NCBI GenBank assembly: GCA_025738555.1
Contig: JAOVFP010000010.1
Location: 496,001-560,000, forward strand
Source of the DNA: Cyathus striatus
Lineage: Eukaryota > Basidiomycota > Agaricomycetes > Agaricales > Nidulariaceae
Direction: 5' to 3'
DNA length: 64,000 nucleotides
The notes under the pieces are model-generated. The model did not search any database and was not told the DNA's origin. It saw nothing but the letters and a program-made list of their open reading frames with translations. The position numbers were made by a program, and so were the translations under genes. Of the stretch, positions 11,526 through 24,114 are shown piece after piece. The first letter of the stretch is position 1, and each line of letters begins with the position of its first letter.

Positions 11526-12320
11526 ACTTTCTACTAGTTGAACGCTGAACTCTGTTTTAAAACGTAACCACGTTCCGCAGCAGTCTCGTTTACGCTAGAA
11601 ACTGTAGTTCACTAGCATTAGACATGTTCCTGTACCTGTACGTGTTTCGGAGTATGGTCTGGGTACTACTGCGATACACTAATAGGCTACATCATCAGAT
11701 CATTCATGTTCCTTGCCTGGCCCCGGTTCGCTATTACACTCTGTAGAATTTCGAAAGAGTTCCCACTGGCACTTCTACTACTGTATGGACGTGCTTCGAA
11801 TTGTATAAAACCTTGACACGAGGCTGGTGGAGCTCCCAAAAACATTGATATCGCAAAATCATCAATGCTGTCTTGTTGTTGAAACTATGCAGGCAGGCAC
11901 TCGGACATCGACACATGATACCTACACGTGTCGTATGAAGTTGATCCTACGACTGGCAGTTTTTCAAATATCCGATTCTCAGTTGTGATTGTAGCATTGC
12001 CAGTACGTTTTGGTATCTCTTTTGGGACGTTAGCCAGCATGCCATCGATGCCCTTCGAAGCTGAGGTCGTGGGTAGAGAGATGAGATTTTAAGACACGTC
12101 AATCGGCGGTCGGTCAGAATCCTGAATCACCGATAACTTCTGTACGGGACAAGTGGTGGGTCTGACATTTCCTTTATATGATTGGCACCCTTTTTTGGCG
12201 AAGTTCTTCGGAATAATATACAGAAGTTAAACCAACCGCAAGGGATACAGGGATAGAATTTTGTTCCCAGTCGTACTAAAATATGTAATGCATCATAATA
12301 TATCATATATCTAACTAGAA
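11526..12320. other. Intergenic, nothing recognised
   Basis: No repeat or coding structure was recognised between the tandem repeat and the 3' end of the F-box gene. Confidence 0.4.
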
Positions 12321-13802
12321 CTAATTTGCTAAGAGTTTAGAAGTAGGTTTCCCTTCACCCTCAACTAGCCATTTATTCGAGTCAGATATCCTTATCCATG
12401 TCGTTCCCGAAACTAAACTGGCTCTTCGCAAGGTAGAAGAGCAGTATCGACTCCAGCCGGCTAAGTAAGGCTTTATATATTCTTCGCTTCCAACATACGC
12501 TAACCAAAGATAAGATATTTTGAACGTTAGAAATAGATAATAAACTTACACGGTAAAACGATAGACAACTCCTTTAATTTATGAAAGCGAGGCAGGACGT
12601 CGCCCCCAAATACGCTGAGGAAATGCTAATGCTGTATAAGTATCTAGCTTTTATGTTAAAGTACGAACTCACGTCGTCCAACAGCCTGTGTTCTCTATGT
12701 ATCGAGTCTAATTTCAGTTCTTCAAGGTCCGGGAATAGTTCCCATATTCCGTAACAGTAATCAAGATCCAATGATTCTGAGACGACATTCAAAGTTTTTA
12801 TCTCTGCGAACGTGCAAATCACTTTGTGCACAAATTTCAGCGAAGAAAGATCTGATGCAGTTGCGATAATCGTGGATGCTGCACTTCGCTGGCACAATTT
12901 CGCGCCACATGGATGTGGCATGTCACTCGTCCATGACGAAAAAACTTGTGTAGATAATTTTACAGGTCCACTGATCTCGAAAAGGCAGGTTTCAAGTTTT
13001 GTAGCAATACATTGGCTACACCTTGAAACACGATCGTGGTAATCGCATGTACCGATGGGGAATAATCTCAAACGCACAAAAATGTCTTCACGCAGCTGTT
13101 GTAAGAAACCCAGAAGGATAAAATTTGTTCTCATTGAGGTACTAACAATATCGAGGGTCTTCAAGTTCTCGAGAGAGAGTAGTGATAACCATGCGATTAC
13201 ATTGACATCGTCATAAATATGTATGGACAGCCTTTCGAGCTGTTTCCAAGTACCACAGATATGTTTGGCAAAATCTAAACATTTGGGCTTCTGTATTTCA
13301 GCTATAATCAAGTGAAGTATACGAGCTGAACCAGTTTTCTCGAAAAGAGTGCGCCACTTCGGTTCATATAATTTGTCACCAGTCGTTATTTTAATTTCTT
13401 GCAGATTCGAAAGGTTGGAGAAAAAAAATTCCAGGCTGGAATTCTGTCATAATGCTATTAGAATCAATCTTGTGCTGAAAAACGGGAAGCTAGCTTTCTT
13501 ACATCAACATACGTGTCTAGCTTTAGTTCTTCATAATACTTATGATCGACTTCTAGGATATTAACGATAAGTTTCTTGATACGATATACATCTTTGGAAT
13601 ACACTGTGCTCCAAGCTTCCAAGGTTTCGATTATGGATTTTCTTTTTGTCCAGATAATTGTTGAAAGAAGTGCATTGTGTACTAGCGCTTTAAATCTTTT
13701 TGATACGCAGGCGATGGACACCCTATCTCTTGGAGATAGTATATCGTAAGAGAAAATATAAATCAGGAGGTCCTCTACAAGAATAGGACCTTCACGTATC
13801 AT
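12321..13802 (-). CDS. F-box protein (441 aa)
   Basis: F-box proteins are the substrate receptors of SCF ubiquitin ligases and dock on SKP1. Four exons (13503-13802, 12673-13443, 12550-12625, 12321-12499) join in phase with introns of 59, 47 and 50 nt. Residues 7-46 form the F-box (ILVEDLLIYIFSY, then RDRVSIACVSKRFKALVH). The rest is an LRR-like region with regularly spaced leucines (LKTLDIVSTSM, IKTLNVVSESL, LEELKLDSI, HKLKELSIVLP) typical of the large agaricomycete F-box families. The last exon encodes a conserved-looking tail (YVGSEEYIKPYLAGWS). If the donor GTGAGT at 12672 is ignored the frame stops early; using it with the acceptor at 12626 keeps the phase and recovers the tail. The frame is intact. 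Substrate unknown. Confidence 0.85.
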
Positions 13803-14080
13803 CGGTCCATGTCCTGCTCAATGGTTAATAAACAGTAGGATGGGATTTTATGACAGACACACTTGGCTGACATCCGAGTGACTCGGAGCTCGTATGTCGA
13901 TCTTTATTTGATAACATTGTGATGTTGTCTGATGTTAGTGGAATAAATTAAAAGTGATTGGGCTTATAAAGTATCCAATTGACTGACTCATGATGAATAC
14001 AATTGACTGGTATTGAATCCACTACGATCGCACAGAAAAATGTACAGTCAACTGTGTCTAAATGCATACTGCCTAAATAC

Positions 14081-15932
14081 GGGCTACTAGATTTTGACGT
14101 TGCCCGTATTTTGACGTTGCCAGTGAGGCAACGTCACGCAACGCCAAGGCAACGTCACTTCAGCCTGTGATCAATCACACCCTCGCTAATCAATTCTCCC
14201 GCCCTTCCCTTTGCATTTTCACACGCATATCACCATTGCCCGCCTCCCACTCATTATTTCCCACACCTCCGCTCTCACTTTTTATACTTTTATTACATTT
14301 CCCTTAATCAAAAACAGAGTCTACTATTTATAATACAACACATTATTACCTATTTCACCAAGGATGGAACATATTACAGTAGAAGATTATTTAAAACTGT
14401 CTCTGATTCACATGTTGAATAGCTTTATCCCCTTCATTAAATAGTGAAATATTGTTTAGTACATATATCATAATATATATTGGATAATGCAAAAATAATC
14501 GAAGAAAATGATAAAGAATTGACCTAGAAAATAAGACAATACTTGCTCACTGTTGAGCATGATGACAAGTGTGATGTGTTGCCGCGGTGATGAGGAAGGG
14601 TACTTGATGGAGTGATAGATGGGATCAATAGGGGGGGTCAGAGTAGGTGGATTCGAGGTGGATTCAGAATTGGATTCAAAGTGGATTCTGGACAGTCAGA
14701 ATCGTGGGAGAATCATGGATCCAACTTTATGGGTGAAGCAACTTTTTAGTTGCTTCGCACTCTCGAATCCGGATTCAGCTTTGCACTCAATCTCACTTGG
14801 CCGTACATGCTCAACATCTTCCTGCATATTTCTCCTTTAAATTCATTTGGTATAGCTTGATGTATCATATATGTATATGTGAGCTCTCTAGCTTGTAACT
14901 TCCGTCAACTGGTAGGACAGATCATAGTATATAAAGGTCATGTAAAGTGTATGTGAGAGACAACAACTGGTCAATGGAACCAGGAATACTGTAGATCTGA
15001 TAAGCATAAGCTACACCTAATTATTCATAAATGCATTATAATATATGTTTATGTTAATTATCAACTAAAAGGCAGATATAAAATCATATGAGGTTGGCAG
15101 AAACTAGGAGGTTGAATCCAGCTGGAATTGAAACCGCAGCCGGGGCAGTCAGAGTGAAACGTGATTCAAGGCTGATTCTGATCACTGAATCACACTCCGA
15201 ATCCAACTCAAATCCAAGTCTGAATCCACCTCGAATCCACCTACTCTGACCCCCCCTAATATTGTGTACAAATATAAATGGGAAGTGGAGGGTGCGGGAA
15301 ACATTGAACCTCCAGCAATGCCAAAGGCAACGTCAAGCAACGCCATTCAGCAACATCACAGCAACATCACGCAACATCACAGCAATGCCAGGCAACGTCC
15401 GAGCAACGCCAAGCAACATCAAATCTTGGATCGGCAACGTCAATCCTCAAATGGCAATGCCAGGCAACATCAAAATCCTATTTTCAACAATTTCTACAAC
15501 TGGTATAAAAACGAGTAGAGTCCATTTATCTCTACCAAATATTTACTTTTATTTCTATATATCATGTATTTACAACATACAAGCTGTCTAGAGTAGAAAT
15601 ATTGTGTACAAAGGAAAAAAATACTTATTTTCAACTTATTTCACTGTGAGATTGTAAGTTATACCCTGTTATACATGGCTCATATTTCTCATTAAGTGCT
15701 AATATATATTATATGAATGTAAGGTACATTTATCTTGTGAACTCCTACTAATTTATTGTATTTATTACTAACTAAGCGTGTACACAAGTGGGGCTTGAAC
15801 ACAAGACCTCAGCAAGCAATGCCACTGCAATGCCAAAATTAAATCAGCAACACCAGGCAACGTCAATGCAATGCCCAGCAACGTCAATTTAGGCAATGTC
15901 AAAAACCGGGCAACGTCAAAATCTGTAGGCCC
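14081..15932. mobile_element. Non-autonomous DNA transposon, 1852 bp, 9 bp target duplication
   Basis: It is flanked on both sides by CCTAAATAC (14072-14080 and 15933-15941). The ends are imperfect inverted repeats: left GGGCTACTAGATTTTGACG, right (reverse complement) GGGCCTACAGATTTTGACG, and the similarity continues about 45 bp inward. Subterminal DNA is packed with GCAACGTCA and GCAATGCC units in both orientations (14095-14160, 15315-15470, 15815-15920). Nine-base duplications and G-rich termini fit Mutator-like elements, but no transposase is present. A second element is nested at 14631-15256. Confidence 0.75.
14631..15256. mobile_element. Nested non-autonomous DNA element, 626 bp, TA target duplication
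   Basis: It lies inside the larger element. Both ends read GGGGGGGTCAGAGTAGGTGG inward and continue with alternating TGGATTC blocks for about 60 bp with few mismatches. TA flanks both sides (14629-14630, 15257-15258). Centre non-coding. Confidence 0.75.
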
Positions 15933-15941
15933 CCTAAATAC

Positions 15942-17285
15942 ATACTCTGCATATTTTACAGCGCTTTGCATATCAATATAGACTTAAAGTTATATGGCCA
16001 TCATTGCCGGATCCACAGCCAAACCACGGATCTTGGCTGCCCTGCTGCTCTCCACTGCACTACCACATTGCAGTGTCCCAACTGCTGCTATGTCTCCTCA
16101 CCCATCCTGCACCTAGGCAGGGTTCAATTCTGGGCCACGAAGGTCATGAATAATGGGCCCGTTGGCCTGGAGAGCATAGTTATGAAACATAGCTGGATTA
16201 AATGGGAGATATTGCTCATGGTGGTGAAGAAAATGAGGCAGAACAAATTGCTGATAAGGTTGCAGGATGTGGGGAGGTGTATATCAGAAGAGATGCTGTG
16301 TTTCTGGAGAATTATGGGCATAATAAGGAGGATATGGTTGTACAGGATCTTGAGGATGAGCTGGAGGTGGTCTTGGGTTTGGATAGTACTGATTGCATTA
16401 TGAGACATATTGACAATCTCTCCTATGAAGCTTGAGCTACTAATGCTAGGTACTTATGCCAATATGTGGTGGCGTTCTCAAACCTCAGTGTTCATTGTCT
16501 CCAACAACTAAGGGACATATTGCTGGAGACCACCGCAGATGATTGAGAACTGGCATGTCGAGTGGTCTTGTGTATCTTGGTATATCTAAATTGCATCACA
16601 TGACATCCCGACACGTCGGTTCGCTGAAACTCGCAAACCTCAAACATGTGTCTATAAGTGCCAAATTGCGAGCATGCAAACCCAAGCAAACCATTGGTGC
16701 CCTTCCGCTATTAAGCTTGTACACATTAAATTAAAATATTAATGATTATGTATGTATTAGTATACTAATTGTACAATAACATATAAACTTTGTGGCCAAG
16801 CCGCCAAAGAATAAGTAAAAAATAAGTTTACTGGTCTTCTGTATCTTGTTACATCTAAATTTTAAATTGACTATGTTGCTGTTAAGTCACTGTCTGACCA
16901 AAAAATTAGTTCACCATTTTTACCAAGTTTTCATGGAAATTTTTAACACATGCATCACACTTACATCTGACCTATACATCATGGTACACTGCAAGGAATA
17001 TGTGTGAATACTGTATGAATCCAATCAATTGGGCAGTCACACATCGCGCACCCATTCTGCTGTGCTGGGGTTGGGACTGTGTCATGCATCACAAATAAAA
17101 ATGCTGAAAGGTTAAACCGTGACATATTTAGATGCTGGTGTACACCCAAAAATTTTCAATGTAATAATAATTTTTTCTTCTCCAATAGCTATTTCTTGCC
17201 AACCAACAGTGTTCAGTACATTTACAAGTTAAATATGTGCACTAATTCAAATATATTTTGCGGTTGGGCCTGTCATGCACTCAAA
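15942..17285. other. Decayed, probably transposon-derived DNA left of the Gypsy element
   Basis: Short frames remain, for example an acidic stretch on the + strand at 16202-16435 and a Cys-rich stretch around 16040-16130 (LQCPNCCYV). No recognisable transposase motif or intact ends were found. The Gypsy insertion at 17291 interrupts this DNA, which resumes at 24885. Confidence 0.4.
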
Positions 17286-17290
17286 GGTAT

Positions 17291-18055
17291 TGTTATATCC
17301 ATGTCCGGATACATCGTGCCGACGTTCCCACGTGACCTTCCAACATACCCGGTCCGTTCCCGGAACGTACCCGCTTCGGGTTTACACTTCCCAGCGTTCC
17401 CGCCCGGGAACGTACCCGAACCCGTCGGGTTTTCTATCGGGTATCCCGGATACGTACTTTCTCTTATGACGGCCTCACCGCGTCATCATTCTATTACTCC
17501 TCCCTTCCATTCCTACTTATACGTTTCATTATGGCCTTTGTAGATTAGTTCCTTATTCTTCATTCTGAGCGCGTCATTTGCGCCCCTACTCCGCTTTGCC
17601 AAGACTTCATTTCCTACTTACTCCTTTGACTTGTCCTTTGTATAATACTTCTACATTCGTATCTACAGGTTCCTACTTAGTATAAGTAGTCTTCCAGATG
17701 TAATAGGTAGTCTTCAGTATTCGTATCAACTCTGTACACTTTCTTCCTACTCTAAGTTTCGAAACCCGCTCCGGGTTTTCCTTCGGGTTTCTCTCCCGCT
17801 ACCTAGTGTAGTGGCGAAGCCCTCTCTTATACTCTGGAACGTCTTCCTTGGTTACATATCATCTTCCTCGAAATACGAACCATTCCCTGGGGATATCCAG
17901 GCGGCGCAGCACACAAGCTGAAGCCACGGTTCTTTCCGCACTCCCGCTCTACGTTTCCGCACCCGTACTCACTTCGGGTTTCCGTTATAGTTCTCCCACA
18001 CCCTCCGGGTGTCTTCGCAACCACTTCTAAGCAGGAAGAGAATCGGTACGTAACA
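17291..18055 (+). repeat. 5' LTR of the Gypsy element
   Basis: 765 bp, TG...CA ends. I saw only three base differences from the 3' LTR, two adjacent ones near 17391-17392 and one near 17417, so the insertion is young. Confidence 0.95.
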
Positions 18056-18091
18056 GTATACGAATACTGATACCTTGGATATCTCTTTATC

Positions 18092-19730
18092 ATGGCTCCA
18101 ACTGGGACTTCGGTTACTCGCACAGCGCATACCGCTAGTCATACCAATGCTGTGGGTGCTCGTGCCACCCGTGCAGCTACGAGGCAACAGCCTCCACGGA
18201 GTACTTCAGGTTCTCTACCTTCTACACCGTCTCGGGTTACACCCAGCCCAGCACCACCTCCTAGTGCTACTTTCCTGGGTCCACCCTCGACTTCCGCTCA
18301 GCTACTTTCTGTTCCTGCAGCCGGGAACCTCGGATCTGCTCAGGCTCCTCCGGATGGCACTCCACCGCCATACGGTACAGTCGCAGCAGACCGGGACACT
18401 CCCGAGGGTCACGGCTCTGATGGTGGTACCATTGGACCGCCACCTCCACCTCCTTCTCAGCCCAATCCTCCGTCTCCACCATCCTCAGACTCAGGGGATG
18501 ATGGTGATGAGGATGATGTCGACAATCCCAGGCGCACACCTCTTGCGCGCCACTCCCGGGAAGACCGGCTTGCAGCTCTTTTGAGAGTTGCGGAATCCGC
18601 CCGGGGTACATCGGGAACACGTCGGGAACGCAACGTTCAAAAGCCAGATACTTTTGATGGTTCCAGTGCTGAGAAGTTGGAGCAGTTCATTACTCAATGC
18701 CAAATTTACTTCCGGAATAATCCTTCCCAATACTCGGATGGACACTCCCAAGTCAACTTCGCTCTCGCATATCTTCGGGATACCGCGCTTCAGCTCGTTA
18801 TGCCGACCCTCTCCAATCCCTATGCTGATGATGAGTTCCTTCACTCTTGGGAGGTTTTCGTCGTCATGCTAGAGGATAACCGGGTTAGCGAACCCGGAAG
18901 GGGATGCCGAGAATGATCTGGATGTCCTCGTTATGAAGGATTCACAGAAACTGTCCAAGTATCTTGTACAGTTCAACAGGCTTGCACAGCGCACCGACTG
19001 GGATGATAAGTCCTTATGCCACCGACTCTATTCCGGGTTTCCGGGTCGCATTAAGGATGAGATCTCTCATGTTGGGAAACCTACCACAAAGCGCGGGATG
19101 ATTAAACTAGCTCAAGGGATCGATAGTCGGTACTGGGAACGCCAGTCCGAGCGTACGCGGGAATCCCACCAGCCTCGGGGTCCGCGGGTTCCGGATAGCT
19201 CTGTTAGAGCTACTACAAACCGCTCCGCAGTCACCCCGGCGCCTTCCCGCCTCGTTTCGGGTCAATATGCGCCACGTCCGAGTTATCCCCACCGTGCTGG
19301 TAGTCACCCACCTCGTTCCTCGCAGCCTCCCCAACAGCGGAGGCCGGAATTGAATGACAAGGTTGGTCGAGATGGCAAACTTTTGCCACAAGAACGTCAG
19401 CGTCGCATGGACAACAATCTATGCTTGTTCTGCGGTAATCCGGGGCATCGCGCCAAAGAATGTCCCCGCTCTGCCTCTTCCGCGGCTAGAGCCCGGGCAT
19501 CCGGAATATCCGCTTCGGCTCCTACGTCGGCTTCTGCGGGTCCCTCGACCCGCAGGTCCGCGCCTCTTTCCAACCCGGCTTCGGGTTCGAAAAATAGGGA
19601 GCGGTCCTCTGGACACCACACAAGCCGAGGACCGCGTTGTTCCCCCTTGTGCGCAGCCGATGCAGGTAAGACTCAACGCTTCCGCTCTTTCCGACCCCAA
19701 TGCCCTTCATATTCCACTTTGTAGTACCAT
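18092..19730 (+). pseudogene. Gypsy gag region (frameshifted)
   Basis: Starts MAPTGTSVTRTAH. It has a Pro/Ser-rich N-terminus, then a retrotransposon capsid-like part (PDTFDGSSAEKLEQFI, YLRDTALQLV). The frame breaks near 18895 and resumes with VMKDSQKLSKYLVQFN. A CCHC zinc knuckle ([14 protein letters not shown]) at about 19420-19465 follows, as expected for nucleic-acid binding. The frame changes again before the protease. Each piece is well conserved, so the copy is recent. Confidence 0.85.
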
Positions 19731-19739
19731 CCATGCTCT

Positions 19740-22700
19740 CCCTACACCCTGTACAGTTTCATATAGCGCTCTAGTCGATTCGGGTTCTACCCATTGTTTT
19801 ATGGATTCATCTTTCGTTCGGACACATGCTATTCCTACCTCACCTACTCCACCTATCGCTCTCAGACTTTTCGATGGCACCACCAATCATGTTATAACCG
19901 AGTTCGTTACACTGCCTGTACTATTCCCTACCGGTGAATGTATTACAGTCGAACTCTATGTGACACCTCTTGATTCCGTGTGTTCTGCAGTCCTAGGATA
20001 CAATTGGCTCACCCGCTTCAATCCGTTGATTGACTGGGTATCGGGCTCATTAACATTCCGGACTCCAGACACTTCCGAGCAACTTCCGCTCAAATCCGGG
20101 ATCTCGGAACCAGGTTCCGCTTCCGAGGATCCATCTCCGGTCACCTCTGATGAGTCTCTGCCACCTCCTCCTAGCATTTCGCTAATAAATGGTGCCGCCT
20201 TCTCGCGTGCATGCCGTTTAGAGGAGCACAGACTTTCCGTATCCAGCTTGGTGCTGTCGCTTCCGCCGCTGCCCTCAATCCAGAGGAAGCTCGGATCTCT
20301 CTTCAATACCGTCTGAGTATCACGAGTTTGCTGATGTATTTAGCAAGTCCCGGGCAGATACACTTGCCCCTCACCGTCCCTACGACTTAAAGATCAACCT
20401 AGAAGAAGGTGCTTCACCTCCTGTAGGTCGGATCTATTCCCTTTCCCAATCCGAGCTTTCCGCTCTTCGGGAATTCATCGATGAACATATCCGGATCGGA
20501 TTTATTCAACCTTCACGCTCTCCGCACGGGGCTCCGTCCTTTTTGTCCGCAAGAAGGACGGATCGCTTCGGCTTTGTGTGGATTTCCGCGGGTTGAACGC
20601 TATTTCTAAAAAGGATCGTTATCCTTTGCCACTCATTTCAGATTTGCTCGACAGTCCCCGTCGCGCCCGTATCTACACCAAGATCGACCTGCGTCATGCG
20701 TACCACCTGGTCCGCATTGCCGAGGACGATGAATGGAAAACCGCTTTCGGACTCGCTATGGATCCTTTGAATGGCTAGTCATGCCCTTCGGACTTTCCAA
20801 TGCACCCGCGGGTTTCAACGCTTCATGAACGATGTTTTCAAAGACCTTCTTGATGTGTGCGTCATAGTTTATTTGGATGACATCCTTATATACTCTGATA
20901 ACCTTGCGCAACATCGCCAACATGTCAGGGAAGTTTTGCGTCGACTCCGGAAGCACGGGTTGTGCGCGCGCGCGGATAAGTGTGAGTTCCACTCGGAATC
21001 CGTGGAATATCTCGGATATATACTATCGCCCAGCGGTCTCACCATGTCTCCAACAAAGGTGAAGACTATTCAAGAATGGCGGAACCAAGGAAAGTAAAAG
21101 ACATTCAATCCTTCCTTGGGTTAGCTAATTTCTATCGGCGTTTTATATACAACTATTCCGACATAGTTGTTCCGCTCACCCGCCTTACCCGGAAGGGTAA
21201 TCCGTGGAACTTCTCGGAAAAATGCCGTTCGCTTTCACTGAACTTAAGGACGCTTTCACGTCGGCACCCATTCTTACCCATTGGGTTCCCGACAAGCAGC
21301 TCATCGTGGAAACCGACGCTTCGGATTACGCGTTGGCTGCTATCCTGTCTATAGTTTCCGATGATGGCGAGATTCACCCTATCGCTTTCCACTCACGAAC
21401 CTTTACACCTCCCGAGCTAAACTACGACACCCATGACAAGGAATTGCTTGCTATCTTGAAGCATTCCAAGTCTGGCGTCATTACCTGGAAGGTTCGGTTC
21501 ACCCATTGGCGTCGTCACAGACCACAAGAACTTGGAATACTTTTCCACAACCAAGATCTTGTCCCGACGACAAGCCCGATGGTCAGTATCTTTCCCAGTT
21601 CAATCTAGTGATCGCTTTCGACCCGGAAAACTCGGGGCGAAGCCGGATGCTCTGACTAGACGATGGGACGTCTACCCTAAAGAGGGGGATAGCGACTACG
21701 CTAAGGTCAATCCGCATAACTATCGTCCAGTGTTCACACAGGAACAGCTTATCACTTCTCTCCGAGCAACATCACTTATTGTACCCGCTCTTGGCGCTAG
21801 TATCATCATGGACATTGAACAGTTACATACTGACATATTATCAGCTCTCCCTAATGACCCGGTCGCAGTTATCCGAATGCGGACTCCGAGAATCGTTGGA
21901 CTGTAACCCCGGACGGTTTCCTCCGTCTAGATAACCGGATCTATGTTCCGGACTCCGGAACCCTTCGGCTTCGGGTTTTACAGTACAAACACGACCACCC
22001 GCTTTCAGGACACCTTGGACAGAACAAGACCCTCGAGCTAATTCGACGCGAATATACTTGGCCGCTTATACGGACGTTTGTAAAGGACTATTGTAAGTCT
22101 TGTAATACTTGCATGCGTTCTAAACCACAGCGCCACCGCCCGTACGGAACCCTGAAACAACTTCCGGTTCCCGGACGCCCATGGCATTCGATATCTATGG
22201 ATTTCATAGATCAACTTCCAAAATCATCGGCTTCCAAGTATGATTCTATACTCGTTATCGTGGATCGTTTCTCCAAGCAGTCTATCTTCATTCCCACTCA
22301 TACCACTTGCTCTTCTTCCGACCTTGCGCTTCTATTTGTACTTCATGTCTTTTCCAAGCACGGAGTCCCGGAACACATCACTTCCGATCGTGGTTCGAGT
22401 TTGTGTCACATTTCTTCCGCTCCTCGGTACGGCCCTCGACATCACTTTACATTTCACCTCGGGTTATCATCCCGAAGGCGCGGCCAAACGGAACGCACAA
22501 ACCAAACTCTGGAACAATACCTTCGGGCCTACTGCAACTACCAGCAGGATAACTGGTGTGATCTTTTACCTCTTGCTGAATTTGCTTACAATAATGCACC
22601 GAGCGCAACCACAGGAATTTCACCGTTCTACGCAAACAAGGGTTATCACCCGAACCTTGCGATACATCCGGAACGTGATCTCACTTCCGCTCGTGCACGG

Positions 22701-23278
22701 CACTTCGCAGTAAACCTCGAGGAACTTCACGAGATGCTTCGGACCGAAATACTCAGTGCGCAGAAAGCGTTATCAAACACCCGCCGATGCGCGTCGCAAA
22801 CCCGCACCCGCATTCCCTGTCGGGACAAAGGTATACGTTAAAGCCGAGTACTTCCGGACAACCCGACCATCCCGGAAACTTGCAGAAAAGTTCCTAGGAC
22901 CTTTTGAAGTCATCGCACTTGCCGGATCGCATTCGCGTACCTTGCGCCTTCCAGAACAATTTCGTGCAGTCCACCCAGTATTCCATGTATCCATGCTTGA
23001 ACCCAATACTGAAAATACTATCCCAGATCGCATTATTCCTCCACCACCACCTGTCCAGGTTGATGGTGATATTGAATACGAGGTCTCGGAAATATTGGAC
23101 TCTAAACTGGATCGTCGTTTGCGTTGCAAACTGAGGTACTACGTACGCTGGCTAGGGTATGAAGGGACAGATGAAGAGTTTTCATGGCTTCCGGCCACGG
23201 AACTGGAACACGCTACGGATATCATTGAAGAGTTCCACTCCCGCTATCCGGATAAGCCCGGCCCTACTCCTATTTCTT
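19740..23278 (+). pseudogene. Gypsy pol region: protease, RT, RNase H, integrase, chromodomain (frameshifted)
   Basis: The protease has [11 protein letters not shown] near 19770. Reverse transcriptase shows [37 protein letters not shown] and the catalytic YLDDILIYS near 20870. RNase H begins at [14 protein letters not shown] near 21310. Integrase has the HHCC finger (HPLSGHLG ... CKSCNTC), core residues in SMDFIDQLP, ITSDRGS and ERTNQTLEQYL, and GPF in KFLGPFEV. The chromodomain (YEVSEILDSK, YYVRWLGYEG, FSWLPATEL) closes the protein at 23278. Frame changes sit near 20330, 20535, 20745, 21075, 21230, 21450-21510, 21617 and 22420-22480, so no single long protein can be read from this sequence. 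Confidence 0.9.
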
Positions 23279-24114
23279 AAATTTCACGTTACTTATTATC
23301 CGCTTGCAGTTTCACCTTATACAAAAACCAAAAACAACGAATAACATCCAAAAAGCGAGATACAAGTACATTAATTCTTGGTAACGTGTTACGACCATTT
23401 CCATCACTCCCTCTGCGTCTGCAACTCGACCCGAGCTACTTCCACACCTTCCGACGCAATTCCGGCACCCGTCACAACTTCCTCGTATGCATCCGGATCC
23501 CGGAGGCATTCCACGAGCAAGGTTTCAATATGGAAACATGGACAATGTGCCCAGATACCTTGGAAACATCTCAGGACAACTTATCGAGTTTGCCTACCAC
23601 CTGGAAATTGGCATCACGACATCTGTAACTCAACTTGATAGACTACGCTATCTTCCAATGCTTCCTGCATTTTCCCGGCAGTTCCTGCTACTTCGCATCC
23701 AACCCAGACCTCATCCAATATCTTCCAATCACTTCCCCATCCATTTCCAACTCTTCCGATGCTTCCAACCCAGTTCCGACACTCATCTCAGTCGGATATA
23801 CAATCAGCAGTGCAACTAAGCTTGCCGCATTACCGGAACATCCGGAACGAATGGCTACCAGTGGAATATTGATGCACATGTCCTTCCACATCCATGGGCA
23901 GTGTTAATAGGTCTCGGGTTCAGCTACGACTTGCTGGAACTTACTCAGGAACTTGTAGTTCACACCTTTGCTACTTCCCTTGCCAAAGGAATCAGATGCG
24001 CTCTCTTTCTGTTATTTGAACATTCACTGACCAATAGGATTTCTCGTATTATTTTTAGTTATATTTTCTCGCACACAGTATGACCTCGTGGGCTCGGCCC
24101 TAAAAGGGGGATAC

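Noticed and set aside
12574..12672. Reading the F-box gene straight to a stop at 12574
   Set aside because: A consensus donor GTGAGT at 12672 with an in-phase acceptor recovers a family-like C-terminus to 12321, so the straight reading retains an intron.
14095..15930. GCAACGTCA repeats as a possible CRISPR-like array or satellite
   Set aside because: Units are in both orientations with irregular spacing and lie inside defined inverted ends, so they are subterminal transposon repeats; the genome is eukaryotic.
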